A stretch of 64,000 bases of DNA from Flavobacterium luteolum (GCF_027111275.1 NZ_CP114286.1:558001-622000), one strand, 5' to 3'; positions 27,801-35,481 are shown, counted from the stretch's first letter. Program-made: numbers and translations. Notes: generated from the letters alone by a model not told the origin.

Positions 27801-28170
27801 TGCTTGGTCGCCAACAAATACATCTTCTAATTTACCAGGAATTACAAGTAAAGATTCTGGAACAGGAGATTCTTATTTAGCTTATTTATGGTTTGCTGGA
27901 GCAAATCAAGTGCCTACATACAACTATTTGGATACATGGGTTAGCGAAATGAGCTACATGAGATTAAGCAGTGTGCGTTTAGGTTATACATTCCCTAAAT
28001 CTTTCACAGATCAAATTAACATTCAAAGCATCAGATTAAATGTTGAAGCGAGAAACCTATTTGTTGTAGGTTCTGATTTTAAAGGATATTTTGATCCTGA
28101 AACATACGGAAACATTTATGCGCAGCCAGTTCCTAGATCATTTACTATAGGATTTAATGTAACTTTCTAA
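24832..28170 (+). CDS. SusC/RagA family TonB-linked outer membrane transporter
   Basis: The 1112-residue protein has a signal peptide, a carboxypeptidase-regulatory-like domain (about 20-110, RTISGIILDENDHQPIPGASI), a TonB-box and plug domain (about 115-260, including IVVTGYQKIEKRKLTSAI, IRIRGTASLNG and YGARAANGVIVVTTKKG) and a large beta-barrel ending in the C-terminal aromatic residue (IGFNVTF). It imports bulky substrates across the outer membrane using TonB energy. SusD lies 11 bp downstream. The metalloprotease upstream hints at peptides as substrate, but no glycan enzymes or other specific clues are present. Confidence 0.96.
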   Translation: MKNFLQALLLFLAIAGYSQETRTISGIILDENDHQPIPGASIFVENNSIGSKTSQSGIIQSESIGTTTDFDGKFTLKIGKKVTALRITFMGYQPYTLELSAQKEYTINLKSEVAKLQEIVVTGYQKIEKRKLTSAITKVDMASIQQAGVSSIDQLLVGQVAGVAVTTPSGAPGAAAKIRIRGTASLNGSQDPLWVLDGLPLENNDAPKNYDKDNIDVLNNYSIAGLNPDDIKDITILKDAAATAIYGARAANGVIVVTTKKGRSGKMSINFNTNTFITLRPEMSKLNLMNSNQKVDFELDLASRADLTYRDTGGDVARILNGANELDAYRAGGFSSLSPQTQQSINNLRGINTNWGNLLYQTAINTQHGLSLSGGGEKSDYYFSLGYYDEKGTTIGTGLKRYNLTLKNNFEITDKFKVGVGIFGSENKTTSYIADTSGFTNPANYSRNVNPYLTPYNPDGSYKYDPDIAGYSDRYVPFNIIEERNNTSYDLKTRAVKALLDAEYKITKDLRVTSQLGLQLDNSSSEKFAAADTYFTRRTKEQTRYYKDGKYNYFLPNGGIIQNSNTDFFQYNLKTMVNYSKTLGEKHEIEAMVGNELRRTYTTSIATKGFGFDPNTLTTQQIIFPNSDSANNPEYRTYVKNQNENAFASFYATGSYTYDRKYTFFGSVRYDGSDLFGVDPKYKYLPLWSVSGSWLVSQEKFLQDSKVISNLRLRTSYGLQGNIDKGTSPYVMGNNKITTILPGTTEPTIVVISPPNDKLRWEKTQNTNFGLDLGLFNNRISIVTDAYGRKSTDLIGMRSLPLENGFEFTNMNWAQVSNKGYEIAIATKNIDRPNFKWTTNINFAHNKSNVDRLEIRDNTYTPNQEGHAVNAVFGFKTNGIDENGYPLFVNKKGETVNAQTFFGLFDPYADFFPGEFAQSSLTPAEFRDLFVYLGDKDPKFTGGLTNTFKINNFDLTVAAAFNLKQTVVKTPPYNGTQVDRGQNFTTDILNAWSPTNTSSNLPGITSKDSGTGDSYLAYLWFAGANQVPTYNYLDTWVSEMSYMRLSSVRLGYTFPKSFTDQINIQSIRLNVEARNLFVVGSDFKGYFDPETYGNIYAQPVPRSFTIGFNVTF

Positions 28171-28181
28171 TACAATTAAAG

Positions 28182-29501
28182 ATGAAAAAATTCTCAAAAT
28201 ATATATTTCTTTTTGTCGCTTCGATTGCTGTCAGCAGTTGCGATGAATATCTAGATGTGACTCCTATCGGAAAAGTGATTCCAGAAACTTTACCACAATT
28301 TCGAGCTGTTTTAACTACAGGCTACTCCATCTATCCAGAACACAAAGCATTGACGTCTATGCGTACAGACGAATTGGTTTTAAATGAAGATAGTGACAGA
28401 ACTGTATCTTATAGAGACATTCATATCTGGAAAGATGGAAACCCTGATCAGTTTACTAAGTTTTTTCCATATGATGAACTATACACTACGATTTTCTATA
28501 CGAATGTAGTAATCAATGAAGCTTCAAAAAAACTGGATGCTTCTCCTGAAAGAGATCAATTAATTGGAGAAGCTTATGCACTTAGAGCTTTAGCTTATTT
28601 TGACTTGGTAAATCTTTTTGGAAAACCATACAATGCAGCAACAGCTCCTTCAGATAAATCAGTTCCGTTAGCTTTAGAAATCGACTTAGAGCAAGTTTTT
28701 GTTCCGCAAACTGTTGAAGTTATTTACAACCAAATTATTTCAGACACAAATGAAGCTGAAAAATTAATCAATGTAAGTTCTCAAACTAAAGGCATAAACT
28801 ACCGCTTTTCTAAAGTTGCTTTGTACAGTTTAGAAAGCCGAATTTATCTTTATCGACAAGAATGGCAAAAATCTTTAGATGCTGCCAACAAAGCACTTGC
28901 TATAAACAGTAATCTAGTTAATTTAAATTCGACTCCTATTATTCCAACAAAGTTTGATACTGCAGAATCTATTTTAGCTATAGAAGTAGGATATACTACC
29001 GACATTATGGAATCTTCTTTTGCATCGCCAGAGTTGATTAACGCTTATAGCAAAACAACAGATTTGCGTTTTCCTCTTTACTTTTCAACTAGTGGAAGCA
29101 ATTACATAATTGAAAAAGGAAGATTCGACGAGAACAAATGTACTATCAGAACTTCTGAATTGTATTTGACAAAAGCAGAAACATCTGTAAAACTCAACAA
29201 TATCTCAGATGCTAAAAAGACTGTTTTAAGTTTTGTGAAAAACAGATATTCAGCAACAGGATACACACAACTTGAAAGCGAAGTAAACGCTATGAATGCA
29301 GCAGATCTGACCAACTTTATATTGGCAGAAAGACAACGTGAATTTGTTGTTGAAGGTCAACGTTGGTTTGATTTAAGAAGAACAACACAAAAACAGATTG
29401 TTCATACTCTAAAAGGACAAAATTATACTTTGATACAAAATGATCCGCGTTATACTCTTATTTACCCAGCAAACGCGAGATTGAACAACCCCAATCTATA
29501 A
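28182..29501 (+). CDS. SusD/RagB family surface lipoprotein
   Basis: A 439-residue lipoprotein with signal-peptide cysteine C20 (AVSSCDEYLDV), the usual SusD opening. TPR-like helices are seen at about 75-130 and 185-240 (ALRALAYFDLVNLFGKPY is the classic SusD helix), and the C-terminal SusD_RagB region includes ELYLTKAETSVKLNN and ERQREFVVEGQRWFDLRRT. It is the substrate-capturing lid over the SusC barrel. At 439 residues it is shorter than most polysaccharide SusD proteins, which fits peptide-type systems but does not prove it. Paired with SusC 11 bp upstream. Confidence 0.95.
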   Translation: MKKFSKYIFLFVASIAVSSCDEYLDVTPIGKVIPETLPQFRAVLTTGYSIYPEHKALTSMRTDELVLNEDSDRTVSYRDIHIWKDGNPDQFTKFFPYDELYTTIFYTNVVINEASKKLDASPERDQLIGEAYALRALAYFDLVNLFGKPYNAATAPSDKSVPLALEIDLEQVFVPQTVEVIYNQIISDTNEAEKLINVSSQTKGINYRFSKVALYSLESRIYLYRQEWQKSLDAANKALAINSNLVNLNSTPIIPTKFDTAESILAIEVGYTTDIMESSFASPELINAYSKTTDLRFPLYFSTSGSNYIIEKGRFDENKCTIRTSELYLTKAETSVKLNNISDAKKTVLSFVKNRYSATGYTQLESEVNAMNAADLTNFILAERQREFVVEGQRWFDLRRTTQKQIVHTLKGQNYTLIQNDPRYTLIYPANARLNNPNL

Positions 29502-29523
29502 TACACCTATTGTTTTTTTTAAA

Positions 29524-29557
29524 AGAGGTCTAGTTTTTACAGCTAGGCCTTTTTTTA
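29524..29557 (+). terminator. Intrinsic terminator after susD
   Basis: AGGTCTAG (29526-29533) pairs with CTAGGCCT (29543-29550), with one G-T pair, and is followed by a T run. It separates the SusCD transcript from the LytTR regulator. Confidence 0.75.
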
Positions 29558-29600
29558 TAAAAAACTACCAACAAAATAGCCTCTTTATTACGAATGGATT

Positions 29601-29608
29601 TATCTTTG
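29601..29608 (+). promoter_or_regulatory. -7 box of the LytTR regulator gene
   Basis: TATCTTTG matches TAnnTTTG, 32 bp before the start codon. It implies that the regulator is transcribed separately from susCD. Confidence 0.45.
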
Positions 29609-29639
29609 CAAAATATACTGATTATTTAAAGTCCGTAAA

Positions 29640-30404
29640 ATGAAAATTGCTATTGTCGAAGACGAACATCTTGCTTCCAGCTATCTAAAATCTATTTTAG
29701 AACAGCAGGACGTTTTATCGATTGATGCAATCAACGTTTTAAAATCGGTTAAAGAAGCTGTAGCATTTTTTAGCGAAAACAAAGTAGATCTTGCCTTCAT
29801 GGACATACATTTGGGCGACGGAAAAAGTCTTGAAATTTTCGAAAAAGCAGATATCTCCTGCCCTGTTATTTTTGTAACCGCTTACGATTCGTATGCCATT
29901 TCTGTTTTCAAACATTTTACAATCGACTATCTTTTAAAGCCATTTGAAGAAGAAGAATTGTTAGAAGCACTTCAGAAATTCAAAAAAATAAAAGATAGCT
30001 TTAACAGCAATGCTACACTTCGATCTTTAGTTGCAATCGAAAATCCTGAAAGCAGTAAAATACAGCGTCATTTCCTAGTAAATCACGGTTATAAAATGAT
30101 TTCTATTAATGAAAACGAAATTTCGTATTTTCTAGCGACTGGAAAACATCTTTTTATTCATATAAAATCTGGAAACAGCTATTTGTACAATAGTACTTTG
30201 ACTGATATAATAAATAGTCTCGACCCTTTCAACTTCTTCAAAATAAACCGAAAATATATCGTTAGCCGAGACAGCATTAAAGAAGTTATAAAACATTCTA
30301 ATCAGAAGGTCGAATTGATTTTGACGGTTCCAGCAGCTGAATCTGACGCGATTTTTATCAGTAAAAAAGAAATCAATAACTTCAAAAATTGGCTGGATCA
30401 ATAA
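29640..30404 (+). CDS. LytTR family response regulator
   Basis: A 254-residue regulator with a receiver domain (1-120; acidic residues in VEDEH, phosphoacceptor D55 in LAFMDIHLGDG, lysine in YLLKPFEEEEL) and a LytTR DNA-binding domain (about 145-250; NEISYFLATGKHLFIHIKSG and FFKINRKYIVSRDSI). LytTR regulators normally work with LytS-type kinases such as the one at 20557. The two genes bracket the metalloprotease and SusCD genes, which are therefore the most likely targets. It has its own promoter box. Confidence 0.93.
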   Translation: MKIAIVEDEHLASSYLKSILEQQDVLSIDAINVLKSVKEAVAFFSENKVDLAFMDIHLGDGKSLEIFEKADISCPVIFVTAYDSYAISVFKHFTIDYLLKPFEEEELLEALQKFKKIKDSFNSNATLRSLVAIENPESSKIQRHFLVNHGYKMISINENEISYFLATGKHLFIHIKSGNSYLYNSTLTDIINSLDPFNFFKINRKYIVSRDSIKEVIKHSNQKVELILTVPAAESDAIFISKKEINNFKNWLDQ

Positions 30405-30458
30405 TTTAATAATTATTTAGCTATAAATTAATCCAGATTCAAAAAACAAGAAAACTGC

Positions 30459-30530
30459 GTTTTTGATAATTTGTGATTTAAAATCCGACTAAAAACTATC
30501 AAAAACACTTTAAAACGTTAAATTAGCGTT
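30459..30530. promoter_or_regulatory. Inverted repeats upstream of the NUMOD4/HTH gene
   Basis: GTTTTTGATA (30459-30468) is repeated inverted at 30497-30506, perfect over 10 bp. A near-palindrome AACGTTAAATTAGCGTT follows at 30514-30530. Both lie upstream of the -7 box at 30594. They could be operators, for example for autoregulation by the DNA-binding product of the next gene. Confidence 0.3.
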
Positions 30531-30593
30531 ATAGAAATCATAAAATTGCCCTTTCACAATGAATGAGATAGCTGAAATTTTTGGTTTATTTTT

Positions 30594-30601
30594 TATCTTT
30601 G
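30594..30601 (+). promoter_or_regulatory. -7 box of the NUMOD4/HTH gene
   Basis: TATCTTTG matches TAnnTTTG and lies 28 bp before the start codon. Confidence 0.4.
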
Positions 30602-30629
30602 AGAGTATAGAAATCAAATGTAAAAGACA

Positions 30630-31214
30630 ATGCCACAAAATAGATTTTATCCTGATGAAAAATTCAAAGAAATAGAAATAAATGCCTCATTACAATTAAG
30701 ATATGCCATTTCAAACAGGGGAAGACTAATAAGCTTTACCGACGATATTGAAAACGGACGCATCTTAAAAGGCGGTTTAAGCGACGGATATCCAACTTTC
30801 CGTTTTAAGGTTAAAAAAGACGATAAAATCGTAAATAAATATCTTTTCTTATACAAACTAGTTGCGCAATATTTTATTCCGAAAGAATCGGAAGAACAAA
30901 CGTATGTACTGCATCTGGATTACAATAGAGCCAACGATGATGTAAGAAACTTGCGCTGGGCAACCAAACAAGAAATGATGGCGCACAGCCGTAAAAGTCC
31001 GCGCGTGATTCAGGCAAAGAAAAACTTAATTGAACACAACCTAAAAGCTGATGGGCGAAAATTAACCACTACAAAAGTGATGTTAATTAAAAAAATCCTT
31101 GCAAGACCAGAACAAAAAACACGTCTTAAAATGATTGCCAAACAATTCGGCGTAAGCGAAATGCAGATTAGAAGAATTGCCAGCGGAGAAAACTGGGGAC
31201 ACGTTAAGATTTAA
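30630..31214 (+). CDS. NUMOD4/HNH-like protein with C-terminal helix-turn-helix
   Basis: A 194-residue cytoplasmic protein. Residues 10-85 look like a NUMOD4-type DNA-binding module (YAISNRGRLISF, GYPTFRF, YLFLYKLVAQYFI). Residues 93-112 (VLHLDYNRANDDVRNLRWAT) resemble the core of an HNH nuclease but lack the usual H-H pair, keeping one histidine and the N-L-R/E-W end. Residues 160-190 form a helix-turn-helix (RLKMIAKQFGVSEMQIRRIASG). These domains are typical of homing endonucleases, but no intron or intein is nearby and the gene is stand-alone with its own promoter box. It may be a former nuclease now used as a DNA-binding regulator; this is inference. Confidence 0.65.
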   Translation: MPQNRFYPDEKFKEIEINASLQLRYAISNRGRLISFTDDIENGRILKGGLSDGYPTFRFKVKKDDKIVNKYLFLYKLVAQYFIPKESEEQTYVLHLDYNRANDDVRNLRWATKQEMMAHSRKSPRVIQAKKNLIEHNLKADGRKLTTTKVMLIKKILARPEQKTRLKMIAKQFGVSEMQIRRIASGENWGHVKI

Positions 31215-31269
31215 TGGTGAATGGTTAATTGTGAATGGTAAATTATTAATTCATAACTCATAATTATAT

Positions 31270-31346
31270 AAGCCACAGATTATACAGATTAGCACAGATT
31301 TTTTAGAAATCATTTTAATCTTTATAATCTGTGGCTTATTTTTTTA
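31270..31346 (+). terminator. GCCACAGATTA inverted repeat, terminator-like
   Basis: AAGCCACAGATTATA (31270-31284) pairs with 31323-31337 over 15 bp and a T-rich tract follows. The same GCCACAGATTA stem forms the terminator-like hairpin at 54711-54764, so it is a mobile or dispersed terminator repeat. Confidence 0.6.
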
Positions 31347-31372
31347 TGACAATAGATTCAACAATTGTCAGG

Positions 31373-31417
31373 CTGAGCGGAGTCGAAGCCCGCACAAAGC
31401 TCTTCGACTTCGCTCAG
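31373..31417. repeat. CTGAGCGGAGTCGAAG inverted repeat
   Basis: The 16-nt arm at 31373-31388 pairs with 31402-31417 with one mismatch. It belongs to the GTCAGGCTGAGCGGAGTCGAAG repeat family found in many Bacteroidota; a relative lies at 43706-43785. Confidence 0.7.
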
Positions 31418-31679
31418 AGAGACAACTAAATAATCATCTAAATTTTTCAGATTTATCGTCAAAATAGCAAAAATCACTTCATAATTCACAATTTACAATT
31501 CACAATTCATTCGGTTTCTGTGAAAAGACCAAAATCTCTGTCTTTAAAAACAAAATTTCAAGTGTTCATATAAAATAAATCCTTAAATTCGCAATCACAA
31601 ATAACAAAAGAAGAAATCGAAAGATGAGTTTCGGAAATATAAACTTCACATTCGATTGTTAATACTAAAAGCAAAAAAA

Positions 31680-33068
31680 ATGAAATACGACGTTATTGTT
31701 TTAGGAAGTGGTCCTGGAGGATATGTAACAGCGATTAGAGCTTCACAATTAGGCTTTAAAACTGCTGTAGTAGAAAAAGAAAATCTAGGTGGAGTTTGCC
31801 TTAACTGGGGATGTATCCCAACAAAAGCGCTTTTAAAATCTGCTCAGGTTTTTGATTACCTTAAACACGCTTCTGACTACGGATTGAAAGTTTCTGAATT
31901 TGATAAAGATTTCCCTGCTGTTATTCAACGCAGCCGTGGTGTTGCTGAAGGAATGAGCAAAGGTGTTCAATTCTTAATGAAAAAAAACAAAATTGACGTT
32001 ATTGAAGGTTTTGGAAAACTAAAACCAGGAAAAAAACTTGACGTTACTGATAAAGACAATAAAGTTACAGAATATAGCGCTGATCACATTATCATCGCAA
32101 CTGGTGCTCGTTCTCGTGAGTTGCCAAACTTACCTCAAGATGGTGTAAAAGTAATTGGATACCGTCAAGCAATGACATTGCCAACTCAGCCAAAATCTAT
32201 GATCATTGTTGGTTCTGGAGCAATTGGAGTTGAGTTCGCTCACTTCTACAACTCAATGGGAACAGATGTTACTATCGTAGAATTTATGCCAAACGTAGTT
32301 CCTGTAGAAGACGAAGATATCTCAAAACAATTTGAGCGTTCTTTGAAAAAATCAGGAATTAAAGTAATGACTAACTCTTCTGTTGAGCGTATCGACACAA
32401 CTGGAGCTGGAGTTAAAGCTTTCGTTAAAACTGCAAAAGGAGAAGAAGTTCTAGAAGCTGACATCGTACTTTCGGCAGTTGGAATTAAAACAAACATTGA
32501 AAACATCGGATTAGAAGAAGTTGGAATCGCGGTAGACAGAGATAAAATCTTAGTAAACGCGTACAACGAAACTAACATTCCGGGATACTACGCAATTGGA
32601 GACGTTACTCCAGGTCAAGCTTTAGCTCACGTGGCTTCTGCTGAAGGAATTAACTGCGTAGAAAAAATTAAAGGTTTACACGTAGACCCAATCGATTACG
32701 GAAACGTTCCTGGTTGTACTTACGCAACTCCAGAAATCGCTTCTGTAGGTTTAACAGAAAAACAAGCAAAAGAAAAAGGTTACGAATTAAAAATTGGTAA
32801 ATTCCCATTCTCAGCTTCTGGAAAAGCAAAAGCTGCTGGAAATGCTGACGGATTCGTAAAAGTAATTTTCGATGCTAAATACGGAGAATGGTTAGGATGC
32901 CACATGATTGGTGCTGGTGTTACAGATATGATTGCAGAAGCAGTTGTAGCTCGTAAACTAGAAACTACAGGTCATGAAATCCTTAAATCTATCCACCCTC
33001 ACCCAACAATGAGCGAGGCTGTTATGGAAGCTGTAGCTGATGCTTACGGCGAAGTAATTCACTTGTAA
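31680..33068 (+). CDS. lpdA: Dihydrolipoyl dehydrogenase
   Basis: This is the E3 flavoenzyme of 2-oxo-acid dehydrogenase complexes, oxidising dihydrolipoamide with NAD+. The 462-residue protein has the FAD-binding GSGPGGYVTA motif (9-18), the redox disulfide C40/C45 in GGVCLNWGCIPTK, the NAD-binding GSGAIGVEFA, the second FAD contact YAIGDVTPG and the C-terminal interface motif HPHPTMSEA with catalytic H441. I chose the ATG at 31680 over an upstream TTG because it begins MKYDVIVLGSG. No other complex subunits are adjacent, so it probably serves several complexes. A terminator follows. Confidence 0.96.
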   Translation: MKYDVIVLGSGPGGYVTAIRASQLGFKTAVVEKENLGGVCLNWGCIPTKALLKSAQVFDYLKHASDYGLKVSEFDKDFPAVIQRSRGVAEGMSKGVQFLMKKNKIDVIEGFGKLKPGKKLDVTDKDNKVTEYSADHIIIATGARSRELPNLPQDGVKVIGYRQAMTLPTQPKSMIIVGSGAIGVEFAHFYNSMGTDVTIVEFMPNVVPVEDEDISKQFERSLKKSGIKVMTNSSVERIDTTGAGVKAFVKTAKGEEVLEADIVLSAVGIKTNIENIGLEEVGIAVDRDKILVNAYNETNIPGYYAIGDVTPGQALAHVASAEGINCVEKIKGLHVDPIDYGNVPGCTYATPEIASVGLTEKQAKEKGYELKIGKFPFSASGKAKAAGNADGFVKVIFDAKYGEWLGCHMIGAGVTDMIAEAVVARKLETTGHEILKSIHPHPTMSEAVMEAVADAYGEVIHL

Positions 33069-33126
33069 AAATATACAAAGTAGAGACTAAATGTCTTTAC
33101 GGAGTTATATATAATTTTCAATTTAT

Positions 33127-33161
33127 AAAATCTGATTTGTGAAAACAAGTCGGATTTTTTT
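33127..33161 (+). terminator. Terminator after lpdA
   Basis: An 11-bp stem with G-T pairs of the AATCYGATT type (33128-33138 with about 33147-33157) is followed by a T run, 60 bp after the lpdA stop. Confidence 0.7.
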
Positions 33162-33176
33162 ATGCCTATAGCTTTA

Positions 33177-33419
33177 TCATTTCAACCGAAGAGAGAAATC
33201 ACACTAGAAATTCTACAAAGTAAATCGTCAATCTTTGTCATTTCGACCAAGGGGAGAAATCACACTAGAAATTCTACAAAGTGAATCGCCGATCTTTGTC
33301 ATTTCGACGTAAGGAGAAATCTTAGCAAGCAACTCGACAAAGATTAGAAAAAAATCATTGCTAATAACTTTACTTTGCGGAGTTTCTCGCGAAGATTTCT
33401 CCTTACGTCGAAATGACAA
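33177..33419. repeat. 61-bp tandem repeat with 24-bp inverted end
   Basis: A 61-bp unit beginning TCATTTCRACC occurs at 33177 and 33238, and a third partial copy starts at 33299. The third copy's first 24 bp (33298-33321) are found again as a perfect inverted repeat at 33394-33417, with an AT-rich centre. The core TCATTTCGACGNANGGAGAAATC is a dispersed flavobacterial repeat. No gene is visible in the 461 bp between lpdA and the DUF2314 gene apart from this block. Confidence 0.8.
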
Positions 33420-33530
33420 TACTACGGTTAAAAAAAAGAACTTCAAACAAATCTCAAAATTCATTAAACAACATTTCTCCCAAAGTACTAAAAAGATTAC
33501 TTTTATAAATCATTATAAACAAGCATTGTT

Positions 33531-34280
33531 ATGGAAGAAACAAAAATATTCTACGCCGACGGGGAAAACCCTAAAATGATCGAAGCTTACAAAAGAGCAC
33601 AAGAAACCTTTAAATATTTCTGGAGAGAACTATCTTGGGAATACAGATGAATAGTTCCAGGATTGGATGTTGCTTGTGTAAAACTGGCTTTTACTCAAGA
33701 AATAGACAACGAAACAATCGTAGAGCACATGTGGATTAACGACGTCAACTTTGATGGCGAAAATATATACGGAATTTTAGTAAATGATCCCGATGAGCTG
33801 ACCAATGTAAATAATGGAGACGAAATCGCAATTCCAGTTAATCAAATAAGCGACTGGCTATTTGCTATTGATGGCAAAACTTATGGAGCGTTTACAATTC
33901 AAGCAATGCGTTCTGAAATGAGCGATGAAGAAAGAGAATCGCATGACGAAGCATGGGGATTGGATTTTGGTGATTTTAATGACATTCTGGTTGTAAATGA
34001 GCAAAAAGAAAAACCCGAAAATCTAATAGAACATCCAATGAGCAAAAACATGAGAGAAAGTCTTATCGATTTTGTCAAAAATAATCCAGAGGAAGTAACC
34101 AATCAGGATGAGTTAGGCTATACTTTTCTGCATCGCGAAGTTATAGCAGGAAACCAGAATTCTGTAGAAGTTTTACTAGAAATTGGTGCAGACAAAAATG
34201 TAAAAACAGAAACTGGCAAAACTCCTTTAGATTTTGCTAAAGAATTAAAATGGGATCATTTACTTCCCCTACTACAGTAA
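33531..34280 (+). pseudogene. DUF2314/ankyrin protein interrupted by an in-frame TGA
   Basis: From the ATG at 33531 the frame reads a normal DUF2314 start for 39 codons (FKYFWRELSWEYR) and then meets TGA at 33648-33650. The same frame continues without further stops to 34280 (IVPGLDVACVKLAF and onward). Read through, the protein would be 249 residues: DUF2314 (about 10-140) and one or two ankyrin repeats (about 185-245, LGYTFLHREVIAGNQNSVEVLLEIGADKN). The expected residue at the stop is arginine, so a CGA to TGA change explains it. It may be a recent pseudogene, a sequencing error, or a gene now starting downstream (TTG at 33663). Function of DUF2314 is unknown. Confidence 0.8.
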
Positions 34281-34287
34281 AAACTTC

Positions 34288-34325
34288 AAAATCCGATTTG
34301 CTTCTGTAAATCGGATTTTATTTTT
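34288..34325 (+). terminator. Intrinsic terminator after the DUF2314 gene
   Basis: AAAATCCGATTT (34288-34299) pairs with AAATCGGATTTT (34308-34319) and is followed by a T tract. Confidence 0.85.
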
Positions 34326-34402
34326 ATGTAAAGTCTTATATATTTTTTCAACTCAAGTCCAAAACTATTCTATTTTTCATCTGTTAAAATTAAAGAATGT
34401 AC

Positions 34403-34410
34403 TACTTTTG
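34403..34410 (+). promoter_or_regulatory. -7 box of the TPM-domain gene
   Basis: TACTTTTG matches TAnnTTTG, 26 bp before the start codon. Confidence 0.4.
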
Positions 34411-34436
34411 CTGCTCCAAATCTAAAATGCCACAGA

Positions 34437-34943
34437 ATGAAAAAATTATTCTTTACGCTAGTACTGTTAACCTCAGTTCTTATATCTGCCCAAACCAAAA
34501 CCGACACTGATTTTGCTTCTCAACTGAAAAACTCATTTTCAGGATCTGCAGATTGTGTAAACGACTTCGAAAAAATACTGAAACCAGCTGAACTTCAGTC
34601 TTTGAATACCACACTAAACGGTTTTGAAAAAAAATATCTTTATAAAATTGTTGTGATCACGACTCCTTCTTATGCGCCATTTAAGTCATTGGAAGAATAT
34701 ACATTAGAACTCGATAAATTTCTATCAAAAGACCCTAGACTAGACCCTACTCTTTTAATAATAGTAAGTAAAACGTTAAGACAAATTCAGGTAATAAGTG
34801 TCGATTTTATAAGATACAAATTAAGTAATGAAGACACCCAAAACATAATTGCTACTTATTCTGTTCCAGAACTTAAAAAAGGAAACTATTATAAGGCTTT
34901 AGAGCTGGCATCAAATGAATTCATGAAAAAGCTTCAGCTCTAA
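34437..34943 (+). CDS. Secreted TPM-domain protein
   Basis: A 168-residue exported protein with a signal peptide (MKKLFFTLVLLTSVLISAQ). Residues 45-165 resemble the TPM/Psb32 domain: a helix LKPAELQSLNTTLNGFEKK, the strand YKIVVITTPSYAP, a helix with LEEYTLELDKF and the strand DPTLLIIVSKTLRQIQVIS. TPM proteins are membrane-associated or periplasmic and include a plant photosystem-repair phosphatase; bacterial members are mostly of unknown role. There is no C-terminal membrane helix here, so it would be free in the periplasm. It lies between two terminators and has its own promoter box. Confidence 0.7.
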   Translation: MKKLFFTLVLLTSVLISAQTKTDTDFASQLKNSFSGSADCVNDFEKILKPAELQSLNTTLNGFEKKYLYKIVVITTPSYAPFKSLEEYTLELDKFLSKDPRLDPTLLIIVSKTLRQIQVISVDFIRYKLSNEDTQNIIATYSVPELKKGNYYKALELASNEFMKKLQL

Positions 34944-34952
34944 TAAAAAATC

Positions 34953-34986
34953 AAAATCCGATTTGTGCAAACCAATCGGATTTTTT
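34953..34986 (+). terminator. Intrinsic terminator after the TPM-domain gene
   Basis: AAAATCCGATT (34953-34963) pairs with AATCGGATTTT (34974-34984), followed by T residues. Confidence 0.85.
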
Positions 34987-35030
34987 ATTTATCTTGTTTA
35001 CGCTTAATAAACAATAAATGTAAATTCGAA

Positions 35031-35465
35031 ATGATAGTTGTAGAAGAATCTAGAAATATCGATTTACCACGTTTAAGAACCATTTTCTTAAATGAAAGAC
35101 AGCGAACATTTACGGAGCAAGACACATCAGAATTTAAATTAGAAGATTTCGATAAGCAGACTCAAGGAGAATATATCCTAACTGCTCTCATAGATAATAT
35201 TGCTGTCGGATTTATTTCGATCTGGATGCCTAACAATTTTATTCATCATCTCTACGTTGATACTATATATCAAGGAAAAAACATTGGCACTCAATTATTA
35301 CAAGCCGCCATACAAAAAACAGCATTTCCAATTACGTTAAAATGTCTTGTGAGCAACACAAAAGCAACTGAATTTTATCTTAAAAAAGGATTCAGAGAAA
35401 AATCTAAAGGACAGTCAAGCAACGGAACTTATATTTTATTTGAGCTGACAAAAGATGTAAAATAA
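35031..35465 (+). CDS. GNAT family N-acetyltransferase
   Basis: A 144-residue acetyltransferase. The GNAT core is visible: ILTALIDNIAVGFISIW (strands 2-4), IHHLYVDTIYQGKNIGTQLLQAAI with the acetyl-CoA-binding Q-G-K-N-I-G-T loop, and the C-terminal NTKATEFYLKKGFRE. The frame extends upstream to 34965 through the terminator region, so I chose the ATG at 35031, which follows the terminator. Substrate unknown. It is followed 16 bp later by a DUF1801 gene and may share its transcript. Confidence 0.88.
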   Translation: MIVVEESRNIDLPRLRTIFLNERQRTFTEQDTSEFKLEDFDKQTQGEYILTALIDNIAVGFISIWMPNNFIHHLYVDTIYQGKNIGTQLLQAAIQKTAFPITLKCLVSNTKATEFYLKKGFREKSKGQSSNGTYILFELTKDVK

Positions 35466-35481
35466 CCTAAATGTTTTAGCT

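Larger units (their letters stand above)
31215..31679. other. 465-bp repeat-rich intergenic region before lpdA
   Basis: No gene is visible. It holds a 15-bp inverted repeat (31270-31284 with 31323-31337) followed by a T run, and a second inverted repeat at 31373-31417, both listed separately. The last 240 bp are AT-rich leader and promoter region of lpdA, with a -7-like TAAATTCG near 31584. Confidence 0.65.

Noticed and set aside
30630..31214. Active homing endonuclease or mobile intron
   Set aside because: No intron or intein context is visible, and the HNH core lacks the usual histidine pair.
33177..33360. CRISPR-like array in the 61-bp repeats
   Set aside because: Repeats are long, adjacent and degenerate, with no unique spacers.
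33358..33579. 73-codon frame between lpdA and the DUF2314 gene
   Set aside because: It lies within the repeat block and overlaps the DUF2314 start in another frame.
33648..33650. TGA recoded as selenocysteine
   Set aside because: The family has arginine at this position and no selenocysteine insertion structure or machinery is evident; a nonsense change is simpler.
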